Positions 7,432-15,512 of a stretch of DNA of 35,857 bases are shown here, piece by piece. A program made the position numbers and the translations under genes. Position 1 is the stretch's first letter. Every line of letters starts with the position of its first letter. Source of the stretch: Candidatus Omnitrophota bacterium. GTDB taxonomy: Bacteria > Omnitrophota > Gorgyraeia > Gygaellales > Profunditerraquicolaceae. The notes under the pieces are model-generated. The model did not search any database. It saw only the letters and a program-made list of their open reading frames with translations, and had not been told where the DNA came from. The stretch covers positions 1 to 35,857 of the forward strand of contig JAQTTQ010000010.1 in assembly GCA_028710685.1 (NCBI GenBank), in the 5' to 3' direction.

Positions 7432-8099
7432 AGAAAAAGTTGAGCCCGGTCTATAACTTTCTTGATAAGGAAGATTTTACCAGGGAAGACCCCTGGAGGG
7501 TATTTAGGATCATGTCGGAGTTTGTCGAGGGTTTTGAGGTCCTCTCTAAGCTGGATAAGGCGGTATCTATTTTCGGTTCAGCGCGCACCAAACCGGGAAG
7601 CCCGCATTACAAATTAGGGGAAGAGGTGGCATATTATATAGCAAAGGCAGGCTATGCCGTGATTACGGGCAGCGGATCCGGGCTGATGGAAGCGGCTAAT
7701 AAGGGTGCAAAGCGAGCAGGCGGGCATTCAATAGGGTTAAATATCCATATACCTTCAGAGCAGAAGCCCAATAGGTATGTGGATACCCTTTTAGATTTCC
7801 GATATTTTTTTGTAAGAAAGGTTATGTTCGTAAAATATGCCAAGGCATTTATCATCTTGCCGGGAGGCTACGGTACCTTAGATGAGTTCTTCGAGGCAAT
7901 CACCCTGATACAGACGCAGCGCATACCTAAATTCCCGGTAGTTTTATTTAATAGCAGATATTGGCAGGGGCTTTTGGACTGGCTAAAGAAATCCCTGTTG
8001 AAGCATGGAAGTATAAGCAAGGACGATTTAGATATATTTACCTTGGTGGATAAACCCAGCGAAGCAGCGCAAGTGATTAAAAAATTTTATGAAGCCTAA
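7425..8099 (+). CDS. LOG-family (TIGR00730-type) nucleotide phosphoribohydrolase-like protein
   Basis: A 224-residue Rossmann-fold protein of the lysine-decarboxylase-like LOG family. It has the diagnostic PGGYGTLDE at 146-154, an RK pair at 131-132 (catalytic Arg in LOG enzymes), and TGSGSGLMEAANKGA at 81-95 in place of the commoner TGGGPGIMEAAN. Characterised relatives remove ribose 5-phosphate from AMP-type nucleotides (cytokinin activation); many bacterial members are uncharacterised. It lies inside the purine operon, overlapping purL by 7 nt and purQ by 11 nt, so it is surely co-translated. A role in handling purine nucleotides or damaged intermediates is plausible but only inferred from context. 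Confidence 0.88.
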   Translation: MVKKKLSPVYNFLDKEDFTREDPWRVFRIMSEFVEGFEVLSKLDKAVSIFGSARTKPGSPHYKLGEEVAYYIAKAGYAVITGSGSGLMEAANKGAKRAGGHSIGLNIHIPSEQKPNRYVDTLLDFRYFFVRKVMFVKYAKAFIILPGGYGTLDEFFEAITLIQTQRIPKFPVVLFNSRYWQGLLDWLKKSLLKHGSISKDDLDIFTLVDKPSEAAQVIKKFYEA

Positions 8100-8871
8100 A
8101 GTTTGCATATTAAGGACAGCTGGTACAAATTGCGATCAGGAGACTGCCTTTGCTTTTTCTTTGTGCGGGGCAGATGCCGAATTAGTGCACATTAACAAAT
8201 TAGCCGGTAATAAGGCAAGCCTTTTAGGTTACCACATACTTGCGTTACCCGGAGGTTTCAGTTATGGGGATGATATCGCATCCGGTAAGATATTTGCGAA
8301 TGAACTGAAATATAAATTAGGGCCGACCTTAAAGGAGTTTATCAGGGAGGGCAAGCTTATTATAGGTATCTGTAACGGTTTCCAGATACTCGTTAAAAGC
8401 GGTTTATTGCCGGGGAATAGCCTATTAGCCCAAGAGGTAAGCCTTATTATCAATGATTCGGGTAAATTTGAAGACAGATGGGTTTATTTAAGCTTGGGAT
8501 CTGATGAATCAAAGATAAAATGTGTATGGACAAAGGGGTTGCCTAAGGTTATCTATCTTCCGGTTGCCCACGGAGAGGGAAAGTTTATCGTTAAGGACAA
8601 GAAAATACTTTCGCGCATTAAGAAAAACGGCCAGGCAGTTTTTTATTATACGGATTCTTTAGGCAGGGCCTCGGGTTATCCGGCAAACCCTAATGGCTCA
8701 GTAGATAATATCGCAGGCATTTGTGACAGTACAGGCAGGATACTGGGCTTAATGCCGCATCCGGAGAGGCATATACTGCCGATTCAGCATCCCAGATGGG
8801 CTAAGAAGGACTGGGGTGAGGGGCTTAAGATATTTAAAAACGGAGTTGAGTATATAAAAAATAATTTCTAA
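8089..8871 (+). CDS. purQ: FGAM synthase glutaminase subunit
   Basis: A 260-residue class I glutamine amidotransferase that hydrolyses glutamine and passes ammonia to PurL. The triad is visible: the nucleophile Cys95 in GICNGFQIL, and His224/Glu226 in MPHPERH. The N-terminus shows LRTAGTNCDQETAFAF and LPGGFSYGDDIASGKI, typical of PurQ. At 260 residues it is a little longer than the roughly 225-residue Bacillus form. The start lies 11 nt inside the LOG gene with no good ribosome site, so translation is probably coupled. It is required as the partner of the glutaminase-free PurL encoded upstream. Confidence 0.95.
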   Translation: MKPKVCILRTAGTNCDQETAFAFSLCGADAELVHINKLAGNKASLLGYHILALPGGFSYGDDIASGKIFANELKYKLGPTLKEFIREGKLIIGICNGFQILVKSGLLPGNSLLAQEVSLIINDSGKFEDRWVYLSLGSDESKIKCVWTKGLPKVIYLPVAHGEGKFIVKDKKILSRIKKNGQAVFYYTDSLGRASGYPANPNGSVDNIAGICDSTGRILGLMPHPERHILPIQHPRWAKKDWGEGLKIFKNGVEYIKNNF

Positions 8872-8887
8872 TCGGGGGAGATTAGCT

Positions 8888-10282
8888 ATGAGCGGTATTT
8901 TCGGGGTAGTATCAAAGAAAGGGTGTAACGAGGATCTGTTTTACGGTACAGATTATCATTCCCATTTAGGCACGCAGTTTGCCGGATTAGCTGTTTTCGG
9001 GAAAGAGCTTAAGCGCAAAATTCATGATATACGCGGAAGCCAGTTTAAGGCAAAATTTTATGATGATTATAAGGATATGCAGGGGGAAATGGGTATCGGT
9101 GTAATCAGCGCAAGGGATGAGCAGCCGATAGTCATAAATTCAAGGCTTGGCCCCTTTGCCATAGTCACTAACGGGTTTATTGATAATGCGGACAAACTGG
9201 CTAAACAATTATTCAGGGATGGAAAGTCTTTCAGCGAGGTTACTAATGGCAAGATAAATTTTACCGAACTTGTCGCAAAGATAGTTATCAGCGGTAAAGA
9301 TATCGCCGCAGGGATTCAGAAGGCTTTCGGCAGGATTGAAGGGTCTTGTTCCCTGCTCTTGCTTAATAAAGAAGGAATTTATGCTGCGAGGGATAATTTA
9401 GGGATTACCCCTTTGGTCATCGGCAGGCGCGGGAGTGATTGGGCGGTAACCACTGAGAGCTCAGCCTTTTTAAATTTAGGGTACAAGATTATAAAATACC
9501 TTGAACCCGGGGAAATAGTTTTGTTGACCAAGTCTGGCCTGAAGACAAAGCGCAAAGGGTTAAAGGTAAATAGAATTTGTTCTTTTCTTTGGATCTATAC
9601 CGGTTTCCCTGCGTCTTATTACAGTAACGTTAATGTGGAGTCTGCCCGGGAGAGATGCGGCAGATGCCTAGCCAAGAGAGATAATATTGAAGCGGATATG
9701 GTTGCCGGGATACCGGATTCAGGGACTGCCCATGCGATAGGCTATAGCATGGAGTCAGGGGTGCCTCTGCGCCGGCCATTGGTTAAATATACCCCGGGAT
9801 TTGACCGCAGTTATACCCCGCCCTCGCAGGAGAAGCGCGATTTAATTGCAAAGATGAAGTTAATCCCTATACCGGAGATAATAAAGGGCAATCGCATTGT
9901 TTTCTGCGATGATTCTATTGTTCGGGGCACGCAGCTTAAGAATTATACGGTTAAGAAATTACGGCAGCACGGGGCGCGCCAGATCCATTTAAGGATTGCC
10001 TGCCCTCCGATAATGTTTCCTTGCAAGTTTAACTATTCTACCCGTTCAGTCCAGGAGCTGGCCGCACGCAAGGCGATAAAAGCGCTTGAAGGCTCGGACT
10101 CTAAGAATTTAAATAAATATATTAGTGAAGATAGTAAAGAATATAAGAAGATGGTAAACTGGATTGCCAGAGATTTAGGGGCAACAACATTAATATACCA
10201 GAACCTATCCGATATGGTTAAGGCTATTGGCTTACCTAAGGATAAGCTCTGTCTTTATTGTTGGACAGGGAGGCATCCGTGA
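8888..10282 (+). CDS. purF: PurF-type amidophosphoribosyltransferase lacking the Ntn nucleophile
   Basis: A 464-residue PurF homologue; the family makes phosphoribosylamine from PRPP and glutamine. The C-terminal PRTase half is intact in outline, with the PRPP loop VFCDDSIVRGTQ at 338-349. Four cysteines match the Fe-S ligands of Bacillus-type PurF: Cys231 (RICSF), Cys379 (FPCKF), Cys455 and Cys458 (CLYC). The N-terminal glutaminase half is odd. It starts MSGIFGVVSKKGC, so the residue that should be the Cys nucleophile is Ser. The usual GH.RYST glutamine-binding segment is replaced by MGIGVISARDEQP (68-80). The NG pair (95-96) remains. It may use free ammonia or a partner glutaminase. The ribosome site GGGGGAG precedes the ATG. 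It overlaps purM by 4 nt. Confidence 0.9.
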   Translation: MSGIFGVVSKKGCNEDLFYGTDYHSHLGTQFAGLAVFGKELKRKIHDIRGSQFKAKFYDDYKDMQGEMGIGVISARDEQPIVINSRLGPFAIVTNGFIDNADKLAKQLFRDGKSFSEVTNGKINFTELVAKIVISGKDIAAGIQKAFGRIEGSCSLLLLNKEGIYAARDNLGITPLVIGRRGSDWAVTTESSAFLNLGYKIIKYLEPGEIVLLTKSGLKTKRKGLKVNRICSFLWIYTGFPASYYSNVNVESARERCGRCLAKRDNIEADMVAGIPDSGTAHAIGYSMESGVPLRRPLVKYTPGFDRSYTPPSQEKRDLIAKMKLIPIPEIIKGNRIVFCDDSIVRGTQLKNYTVKKLRQHGARQIHLRIACPPIMFPCKFNYSTRSVQELAARKAIKALEGSDSKNLNKYISEDSKEYKKMVNWIARDLGATTLIYQNLSDMVKAIGLPKDKLCLYCWTGRHP

Positions 10283-11289
10283 AAAGGATAACTTATAAGA
10301 AGTCCGGCGTTGATATATCCGGCGCCAACGTATTCAAGTCTAAAATAAAAAACATAGTAAGGAAGTCATTCCGCAATGAGGTTTTGGCTGATATCGGAGG
10401 TTTCGGCAGTTTTTTTGAGCTGGATAAAAAAGGTTATAGAAACCCGGTTTTGGTTTCTTCAAGCGATGGGGTAGGGACAAAGCTTAAGATAGCCGGGTTA
10501 ATTAATAAGCATGATACTGTGGGTATTGACGCTGTGGCAATGAATGTTAACGATATACTTTGCACCGGAGCTAAGCCTTTATTTTTCCTGGATTATATTG
10601 CCTATAGCAAGGTTAAAGAAAATACCCTTATAGATGTAGTAAGGGGGATTAACCGGGGGTGTATTGAATCGGGCTGTTCTTTAATCGGCGGGGAAACCGC
10701 CCAAATGCCGGGAATGTACAGGGAGGGTGAATACGACATTGCCGGTTTCTGCGTAGGGGTGGTAGAAAAAGATGCGATCATCAATGGCTCAGGAATATCC
10801 TCAAAAGATCTAGTGATTGGGCTTGAATCAAGCGGATTGCATTCTAATGGTTATTCTTTGGTGAGGAAGGCATTGTCAGCGGGTGAATTAAGGCGCATGG
10901 GCAAGGAATTGATAAGGCCTACGCGAATCTATGTTAAGCCAATATTAAGCCTGTTGCAGCCCTCAGGCAGTAAGCCGGGTATTACCGGCATAGCCAATAT
11001 AACCGGCGGGGCATTCTATGATAAAATATCCCGTATCCTTCCGGATGGCTTAGATGTTGTTATTGATAAGAATTCATGGGTTGTACCGAGAATATTCCGT
11101 TTAATTCAGAATAAGGGAAATATTGAAGATAGGGAAATGTACCATACCCTTAACATGGGGATAGGGATGGTTATAATAGCAAGGCCTCAATCGGCGGCTA
11201 CTATAATTAGTAAGCTTTCCGCATCCGGGATAAGGTCTTGGGTTATCGGAGAGGTTAAGCCGGGGGGCAAATCGGTAGAGATAAAATAG
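10279..11289 (+). CDS. purM: Phosphoribosylformylglycinamidine cyclo-ligase (AIR synthetase)
   Basis: A protein of about 336 residues that closes the imidazole ring, FGAM plus ATP to AIR. Landmarks are SSDGVGTKLKIAG (ATP/Mg loop), GIDAVAMNVNDILCTGAKPL, LIGGETAQMPGMY and GLESSGLHSNGYSLVRK. All are standard for PurM. I chose the GTG at 10279 because AGGGAGG lies 5 nt upstream and the resulting GTGA overlaps purF's stop. The open frame extends upstream to a TTG at 10258, but that start has no ribosome site. An SPFH gene follows 9 nt after the stop. Confidence 0.94.
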   Translation: MKRITYKKSGVDISGANVFKSKIKNIVRKSFRNEVLADIGGFGSFFELDKKGYRNPVLVSSSDGVGTKLKIAGLINKHDTVGIDAVAMNVNDILCTGAKPLFFLDYIAYSKVKENTLIDVVRGINRGCIESGCSLIGGETAQMPGMYREGEYDIAGFCVGVVEKDAIINGSGISSKDLVIGLESSGLHSNGYSLVRKALSAGELRRMGKELIRPTRIYVKPILSLLQPSGSKPGITGIANITGGAFYDKISRILPDGLDVVIDKNSWVVPRIFRLIQNKGNIEDREMYHTLNMGIGMVIIARPQSAATIISKLSASGIRSWVIGEVKPGGKSVEIK

Positions 11290-11298
11290 GAGGTGGAT

Positions 11299-12174
11299 AT
11301 GGGTATATTTGGATTTCTAATTATTTTTTCGATAATTATTTTCTTTATGGGGATAAGAATTGTGCGTCCCACGCACAGGGGGTTAATTGAGAGATTAGGC
11401 AAATATAACCGTTTTGCCGAGGCAGGTTTTCACTGGATTATACCGATCATTGAGAATTTATACCAGGTGAATGTAACTGAGCAGATGGTTGATGCCGAAC
11501 CCCAGGAGATTATCACTAATGATAATTTGAACGCTAGGGTAGACGCACAGGTTTATTTTAAGGTCAAGTCGGATGAGGCAAGCGTTAAAAGCTCGCAATA
11601 CAATGTTAATAATTATCAGTGGCAGATTGTAAATTTGGCGCGTACAACCTTAAGGAATATTATCGGTACGCTTACTTTAAAATCTGCAAATAGCGAAAGA
11701 GGTAAGATTAATGCCGAACTGCATAGGACCTTGTGCGATGAAACTATAAGCTGGGGCTTAGAGATTGTTAGGACAGAGCTGAAAGAGATAGATCCTCCCA
11801 AAGATGTCCAGGAAACCATGAATAAGGTTGTAAAAGCGGAAAACGAAAAGATCTCCGCTATAGATTTTGCAACTGCCACCGAGACTGCCGCTGACGGGCA
11901 GAAGAGGGCCGAGATTAAGAAAGCCGAAGGTATTAAGCAGGCGCGTATTTTAGAGGCCCAGGGTGAGGCTGAGGCGATAAAGTTAGTTAATGAAGCTGCG
12001 GAAAAGTATTTTATCGGCAATGCCCAGGTTTTAAGAAAGCTTGAGGCGGTTGAGAAATCCCTGGTCAATAATGCCAAGATTGTGATTCCGGCTAATACTG
12101 AGTTAGTTAATGTAATCGGAGAAATGGCCGGTTTTTTACCGATAAAGAGCAGAGAAGATAAAACGGTTAAATAA
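11299..12174 (+). CDS. SPFH/band-7 membrane protein (stomatin/paraslipin-like)
   Basis: A 291-residue protein with one N-terminal membrane helix (about 2-20), then an SPFH domain (RPTHRGLIERLGKYNRFAEA and DAEPQEIITNDNLNARVDAQ). A charged Ala/Glu/Lys-rich helical region runs from about 175 to 235, and a short tail follows. Relatives (stomatin, paraslipin, QmcA) form ring-like membrane scaffolds that often regulate membrane proteases; an NfeD partner is not seen here. The ATG at 11299 is chosen because AGGAGG (11288-11293) sits 5 nt before it; the upstream in-frame GTG at 11293 overlaps that ribosome site. Its position between purM and purD is unusual and suggests shared expression, not necessarily shared function. 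Confidence 0.9.
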   Translation: MGIFGFLIIFSIIIFFMGIRIVRPTHRGLIERLGKYNRFAEAGFHWIIPIIENLYQVNVTEQMVDAEPQEIITNDNLNARVDAQVYFKVKSDEASVKSSQYNVNNYQWQIVNLARTTLRNIIGTLTLKSANSERGKINAELHRTLCDETISWGLEIVRTELKEIDPPKDVQETMNKVVKAENEKISAIDFATATETAADGQKRAEIKKAEGIKQARILEAQGEAEAIKLVNEAAEKYFIGNAQVLRKLEAVEKSLVNNAKIVIPANTELVNVIGEMAGFLPIKSREDKTVK

Positions 12175-12192
12175 ATTCTGCTGGTATTATCT

Positions 12193-13521
12193 ATGAATTC
12201 AACTATGCGGGTATTGGTTATAGGTTCTGGAGGCAGAGAGCATGCCCTCTGCTGGAAGATTGCGCAGTCGCCCTTAGTAGATAAAATATTCTGTGCCCCC
12301 GGTAACGGCGGAATAGCGCAGGTCGCAGAGTGCTTAGATATAAAGGCTGATGATGTAGCAGGCCTTCTTGATTTTGCAAAGAGGGAAAAGATCGATCTTA
12401 CGGTAGTCGGCCCTGAAGCTGCTCTCTCCTTAGGCATTGTCGATGAATTCTCAAAATACAAACTTAGGATATTTGGCCCTTCAAAAGCAGCAGCCCTTCT
12501 GGAGGCAAGCAAAGTTTTCTCAAAGAAGCTGATGGCTAAATATAATATTCCTACCGCATCATTTAAGGTTTTTGATAACCCTGGCGAAGCAAAAGAGTAT
12601 ATTAAAAATATAGGCGCACCTTGCGTTGTTAAGGCTGACGGGTTGGCAGCAGGCAAGGGTGTGGTGGTGGCTAAAACAATAGATGAGGCAGAGAAGGCGG
12701 TATCTTTGATGATGGAGGATAAAGTATTCAAGGATGCCGGCAGCAAAATAATTATTGAGGAATGTTTAGAAGGGGAGGAGGCCTCAATTTTGGTTATTAC
12801 CGATTCAAGGGATGTGGCTGTTTTGGCCTCTGCCCAGGACCATAAAAGAATTTTCGATAATGATGCGGGTCCGAATACGGGAGGAATGGGGGTTTATTCT
12901 CCGGCTTCCATTGTAACGCCCGGATTACTTAATGATGTCTTAGATAAGATTATTTATCCTGCTATTCGAGGTTTGCATAAGGAGGGCATTGACTATCGCG
13001 GGGTTTTGTATGCGGGAGTAATGATTACCAAAAGTGGCCCTAAGGCATTAGAGTTTAATGTGCGTTTTGGTGATCCCGAGACGCAGGCTATTCTGCCAAG
13101 ATTAAAATCAGATCTGGTTGAGGTAATGTTGGCCGTATCAGAAGGAAAGCTGGTAAAGGTAAAAAACCTAGATTGGGATAACCGTGCATGCGTATGCGTA
13201 GTCTTGGCTTCTAAGGGCTACCCCGGAGACTATGAAAAGGATAAGGAGATTTACGGGCTTGATGAAGCTGTACAAATTAAAGATATTGCTGTTTTTCATG
13301 CCGGAACAAAATTAAGGAAAATAAATGATATCGGACAAAAGGCAGAATTGGAATACCTTACTTCCGCAGGAAGGGTCCTTGGCGTTGTGGGATTGGGCGA
13401 TACCATAAAGGATGCCATTGATAATGTTTACCAGGCTGTTGAGAAGATAAGCTTTGAAGGCATGCATTACCGCAGGGATATAGGTAAAAGAGCATTGATA
13501 GCAGCAAGGAGGGGATTATGA
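12193..13521 (+). CDS. purD: Phosphoribosylamine-glycine ligase (GAR synthetase)
   Basis: A 442-residue ATP-grasp enzyme that joins glycine to phosphoribosylamine with ATP. The N-terminus has RVLVIGSGGREHALCWKI. The ATP-grasp core shows APCVVKADGLAAGKGVVVA, IIEECLEGEEASILVITD, DHKRIFDNDAGPNTGGMGVY and the metal-binding LEFNVRFGDPETQAILPRL. Length is normal. The ATG at 12193 is the first start; the ATG at 12205 (MRVLVIGSG) matches the usual family start equally well, and neither has a clear ribosome site. Its stop overlaps purE in an ATGA junction. Confidence 0.96.
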   Translation: MNSTMRVLVIGSGGREHALCWKIAQSPLVDKIFCAPGNGGIAQVAECLDIKADDVAGLLDFAKREKIDLTVVGPEAALSLGIVDEFSKYKLRIFGPSKAAALLEASKVFSKKLMAKYNIPTASFKVFDNPGEAKEYIKNIGAPCVVKADGLAAGKGVVVAKTIDEAEKAVSLMMEDKVFKDAGSKIIIEECLEGEEASILVITDSRDVAVLASAQDHKRIFDNDAGPNTGGMGVYSPASIVTPGLLNDVLDKIIYPAIRGLHKEGIDYRGVLYAGVMITKSGPKALEFNVRFGDPETQAILPRLKSDLVEVMLAVSEGKLVKVKNLDWDNRACVCVVLASKGYPGDYEKDKEIYGLDEAVQIKDIAVFHAGTKLRKINDIGQKAELEYLTSAGRVLGVVGLGDTIKDAIDNVYQAVEKISFEGMHYRRDIGKRALIAARRGL

Positions 13522-14000
13522 GTAAGGTCAGTATAATTATGGGCAGCCAATCGGACCTGGATACGGTTAATGAGGCGATAAGTGTGTTGAGACACTTTAA
13601 GGTCCCTTTTGAAGCAAAGGTTTTATCCGCCCACCGGACGCCAAAAGAATTATCGAAATATGTTGAGCAAGCACCTAAGAGGGGGATAAAGGTTTTTATT
13701 GCCGCTGCCGGTATGTCTGCGGCTTTACCCGGTGTTGTCGCAGCTCATACAATGCTTCCGGTAATCGGTATTCCGATTGAAAGCGGCAACCTTAAAGGCC
13801 TGGATGCGCTTTTGTCTATTGCGCAGATGCCTCCCGGGATCCCGGTAGGATGCATGAGTATAGGCAAGGCAGGCGCAAAAAATGCAGCTATTTTTGCAGT
13901 TACTATAATCGCCGTAAATGATAAAAAGGCGGCTAAGCGATTAAGCGATTACAGGTTGGATATGCGCCATAAGATAACCAATTCTAAGATTAAGTTATGA
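13518..14000 (+). CDS. purE: PurE: N5-CAIR mutase or AIR carboxylase
   Basis: A 160-residue PurE that forms CAIR, either from N5-CAIR (class I, needs PurK) or from AIR plus CO2 (class II). It has MGSQSDLD (8-15), SAHRTP with catalytic His39 (37-42), and a long class I-like stretch MPPGIPVGCMSIGKAG. At the position of E. coli His75 (AAHLPG) it has Ala69 (SAALPG), a substitution I associate with class II enzymes. No purK is present in the window. It overlaps purD and the next gene by 4 nt each. The overall sequence favours class I; the exact reaction is unsettled. Confidence 0.93.
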   Translation: MSKVSIIMGSQSDLDTVNEAISVLRHFKVPFEAKVLSAHRTPKELSKYVEQAPKRGIKVFIAAAGMSAALPGVVAAHTMLPVIGIPIESGNLKGLDALLSIAQMPPGIPVGCMSIGKAGAKNAAIFAVTIIAVNDKKAAKRLSDYRLDMRHKITNSKIKL

Positions 14001-15058
14001 GTGAAACAAAAATAGTAAGTATCTCTCCCGGACAGATAAAGGAAGATTGCATACGTGAGGCGGCGCATATTTTAAACTCCGGAGGATTGGTTATATTCCC
14101 TACCGAAACTGTTTATGGCGTTGGTGCTAGTTTATTTAACCAAAAGGCAGTGGAGAGGCTTTACGATATTAAGAAACGCCCTAAGGATAAACCATTTTCA
14201 ATTCATATAGCAAAAAAGGAAAAGGTTGATGAATTTGCCTTTGGTGTGCCGGTTGCCGCGTATAAGCTTATGGATAAGTTTTGGCCCGGGCCTTTAACCT
14301 TAGTCCTTAAGACGATTAAGGGTTCAACCGTTGGTTTACGCATGCCGGATAATGAAATTGCTTTAAAGATTATTTCCCAGACGAATGACCCTGTAGTTTT
14401 GCCCTCGGCCAACTTATCCGGGAGCCCAGCGCCGGTGGATTTTAAGCAGGCGATAAAGGATTTAGCTGGATTAGTGGATCTTGCAATTGATGCAGGAGAG
14501 ACTAGGCTTGGGGTGGAATCTTCGATCGTGGATTTTAGCAAGGGAAAGCCCGATTTTTTAAGGGCGGGTGCGATAAAAAAGGAAGATTTAGAGTCTACCA
14601 TAGCTAAGAAGAATGTGCTTTTTATATGTACTGGTAATTCCTGTCGTTCGGTTATGGCTGAGGCAGTATTGAAGAAAATAATTAAGGATAAGAAACGGGA
14701 TGATCTAGAGGCCTCTTCTGCGGGCATTATGATGTTATCCGGGCTTTTCGCATCTTCGGGTACACAGGAGGCCTTAGCTAAAGAAGGCATAGATGTCTCC
14801 GGGCATCTTTCCCGGAAGGTGACCAGGGATATGGCAAGGAGGTCTGATTTAATCCTGGTTATGGAAAGAATGCATGAGGAGGCTATCCTGCGAATTGCCC
14901 CGGAAGTTAAAAATAGGGTGTTTTTATTAAAGGAATTTGCTAAAATAAATAGCCGGTCTTTGGAGATCCCCGACCCAATAGGAAAATCTTTAGATTTTTA
15001 TGAAAAGACACTTGCCTCTATTAAAGAGGCTGTAGAAAGGGTGAGTAATCTTATATGA
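13997..15058 (+). CDS. TsaC/Sua5-like domain fused to low-molecular-weight phosphatase
   Basis: A 353-residue fusion. Residues 1-205 are a YrdC/TsaC/Sua5 domain that makes threonylcarbamoyl-AMP for the t6A tRNA modification: GLVIFPTETVYGVGAS, KRPKDKPFSIHIA, LPSANLSG, GVESSIVDF and LRAGAI. Residues 207-353 are a low-molecular-weight protein phosphatase with the P-loop CTGNSCRS starting at Cys211 and a DPIGKS general-acid segment. The P-loop has Ser where Bacillus YwlE has a Thr that selects phosphoarginine; ordinary Tyr phosphatases carry a hydrophobic residue there. In Bacillus the two activities are separate neighbouring genes (ywlC, ywlE) followed by rpiB and glyA, the same order as here. 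ATGA overlaps join it to both neighbours. A phosphoarginine target is inference. Confidence 0.93.
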   Translation: MSETKIVSISPGQIKEDCIREAAHILNSGGLVIFPTETVYGVGASLFNQKAVERLYDIKKRPKDKPFSIHIAKKEKVDEFAFGVPVAAYKLMDKFWPGPLTLVLKTIKGSTVGLRMPDNEIALKIISQTNDPVVLPSANLSGSPAPVDFKQAIKDLAGLVDLAIDAGETRLGVESSIVDFSKGKPDFLRAGAIKKEDLESTIAKKNVLFICTGNSCRSVMAEAVLKKIIKDKKRDDLEASSAGIMMLSGLFASSGTQEALAKEGIDVSGHLSRKVTRDMARRSDLILVMERMHEEAILRIAPEVKNRVFLLKEFAKINSRSLEIPDPIGKSLDFYEKTLASIKEAVERVSNLI

Positions 15059-15510
15059 AAGAGATACTTATTGCTTCTGACCATGGTGGTTTTGGTTTAA
15101 AGGAAGAGATAAAATGCTTCCTTGAGAGAAAGGGCTTAAGGGTTAAGGATTTAGGCCCCTATAGCGACGGGAGATGCGATTATACTAAGTATGCCGCTTA
15201 TCTTTCAAGTGAAATATCCACCGGGGCATTCAAAAGAGGCATCCTTATCTGCAAGAGCGGAATAGGAAATTCAATTGTTGCTAATAGGTTCCCTGCGGTT
15301 CGGGCGGCTTTATGCCATAATTTGAAGACAGCCAGGCTTTCCAGGGAGCACAATGATAGCAATGTCCTTGTATTGGGCTCTATGTTTGTTAAGCCGCTAC
15401 TTGCCAAGAAAATGGTTTATGCATGGTTAAATACTGAGTTTCAGGGCGGAAGGCATCAAAAAAGGCTGAATCAAATTAGAAATATCGAGAAAAGAATAAA
15501 GGAGAAATAA
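15055..15510 (+). CDS. rpiB: Ribose 5-phosphate isomerase B
   Basis: A 151-residue RpiB/LacAB-family sugar-phosphate isomerase that interconverts ribulose 5-phosphate and ribose 5-phosphate, the precursor of PRPP. It shows [12 protein letters not shown] (Asp9, His10) and [20 protein letters not shown] with the catalytic-base Cys66. The usual CGTGIG is CKSGIG here. [19 protein letters not shown] completes the phosphate-binding region. It starts in a 4-nt overlap with the upstream fusion gene and ends 2 nt before glyA. RpiB fits the operon because PRPP is the first purine precursor. LacA/LacB-type specificity is unlikely without a lactose/tagatose cluster. Confidence 0.92.
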   Translation: MKEILIASDHGGFGLKEEIKCFLERKGLRVKDLGPYSDGRCDYTKYAAYLSSEISTGAFKRGILICKSGIGNSIVANRFPAVRAALCHNLKTARLSREHNDSNVLVLGSMFVKPLLAKKMVYAWLNTEFQGGRHQKRLNQIRNIEKRIKEK

Positions 15511-15512
15511 AA

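Noticed and set aside
11616-12746. A 376-codon open frame on the minus strand
   Set aside because: It lies antisense to the SPFH gene and purD, both strongly supported. Its Ser/Ala/Leu/Pro-rich translation is typical of a mirror frame, and no family motif is visible.
14203-14790. A 195-codon minus-strand open frame
   Set aside because: Fully antisense to the TsaC-phosphatase fusion; composition is that of a shadow frame with no recognisable domain.
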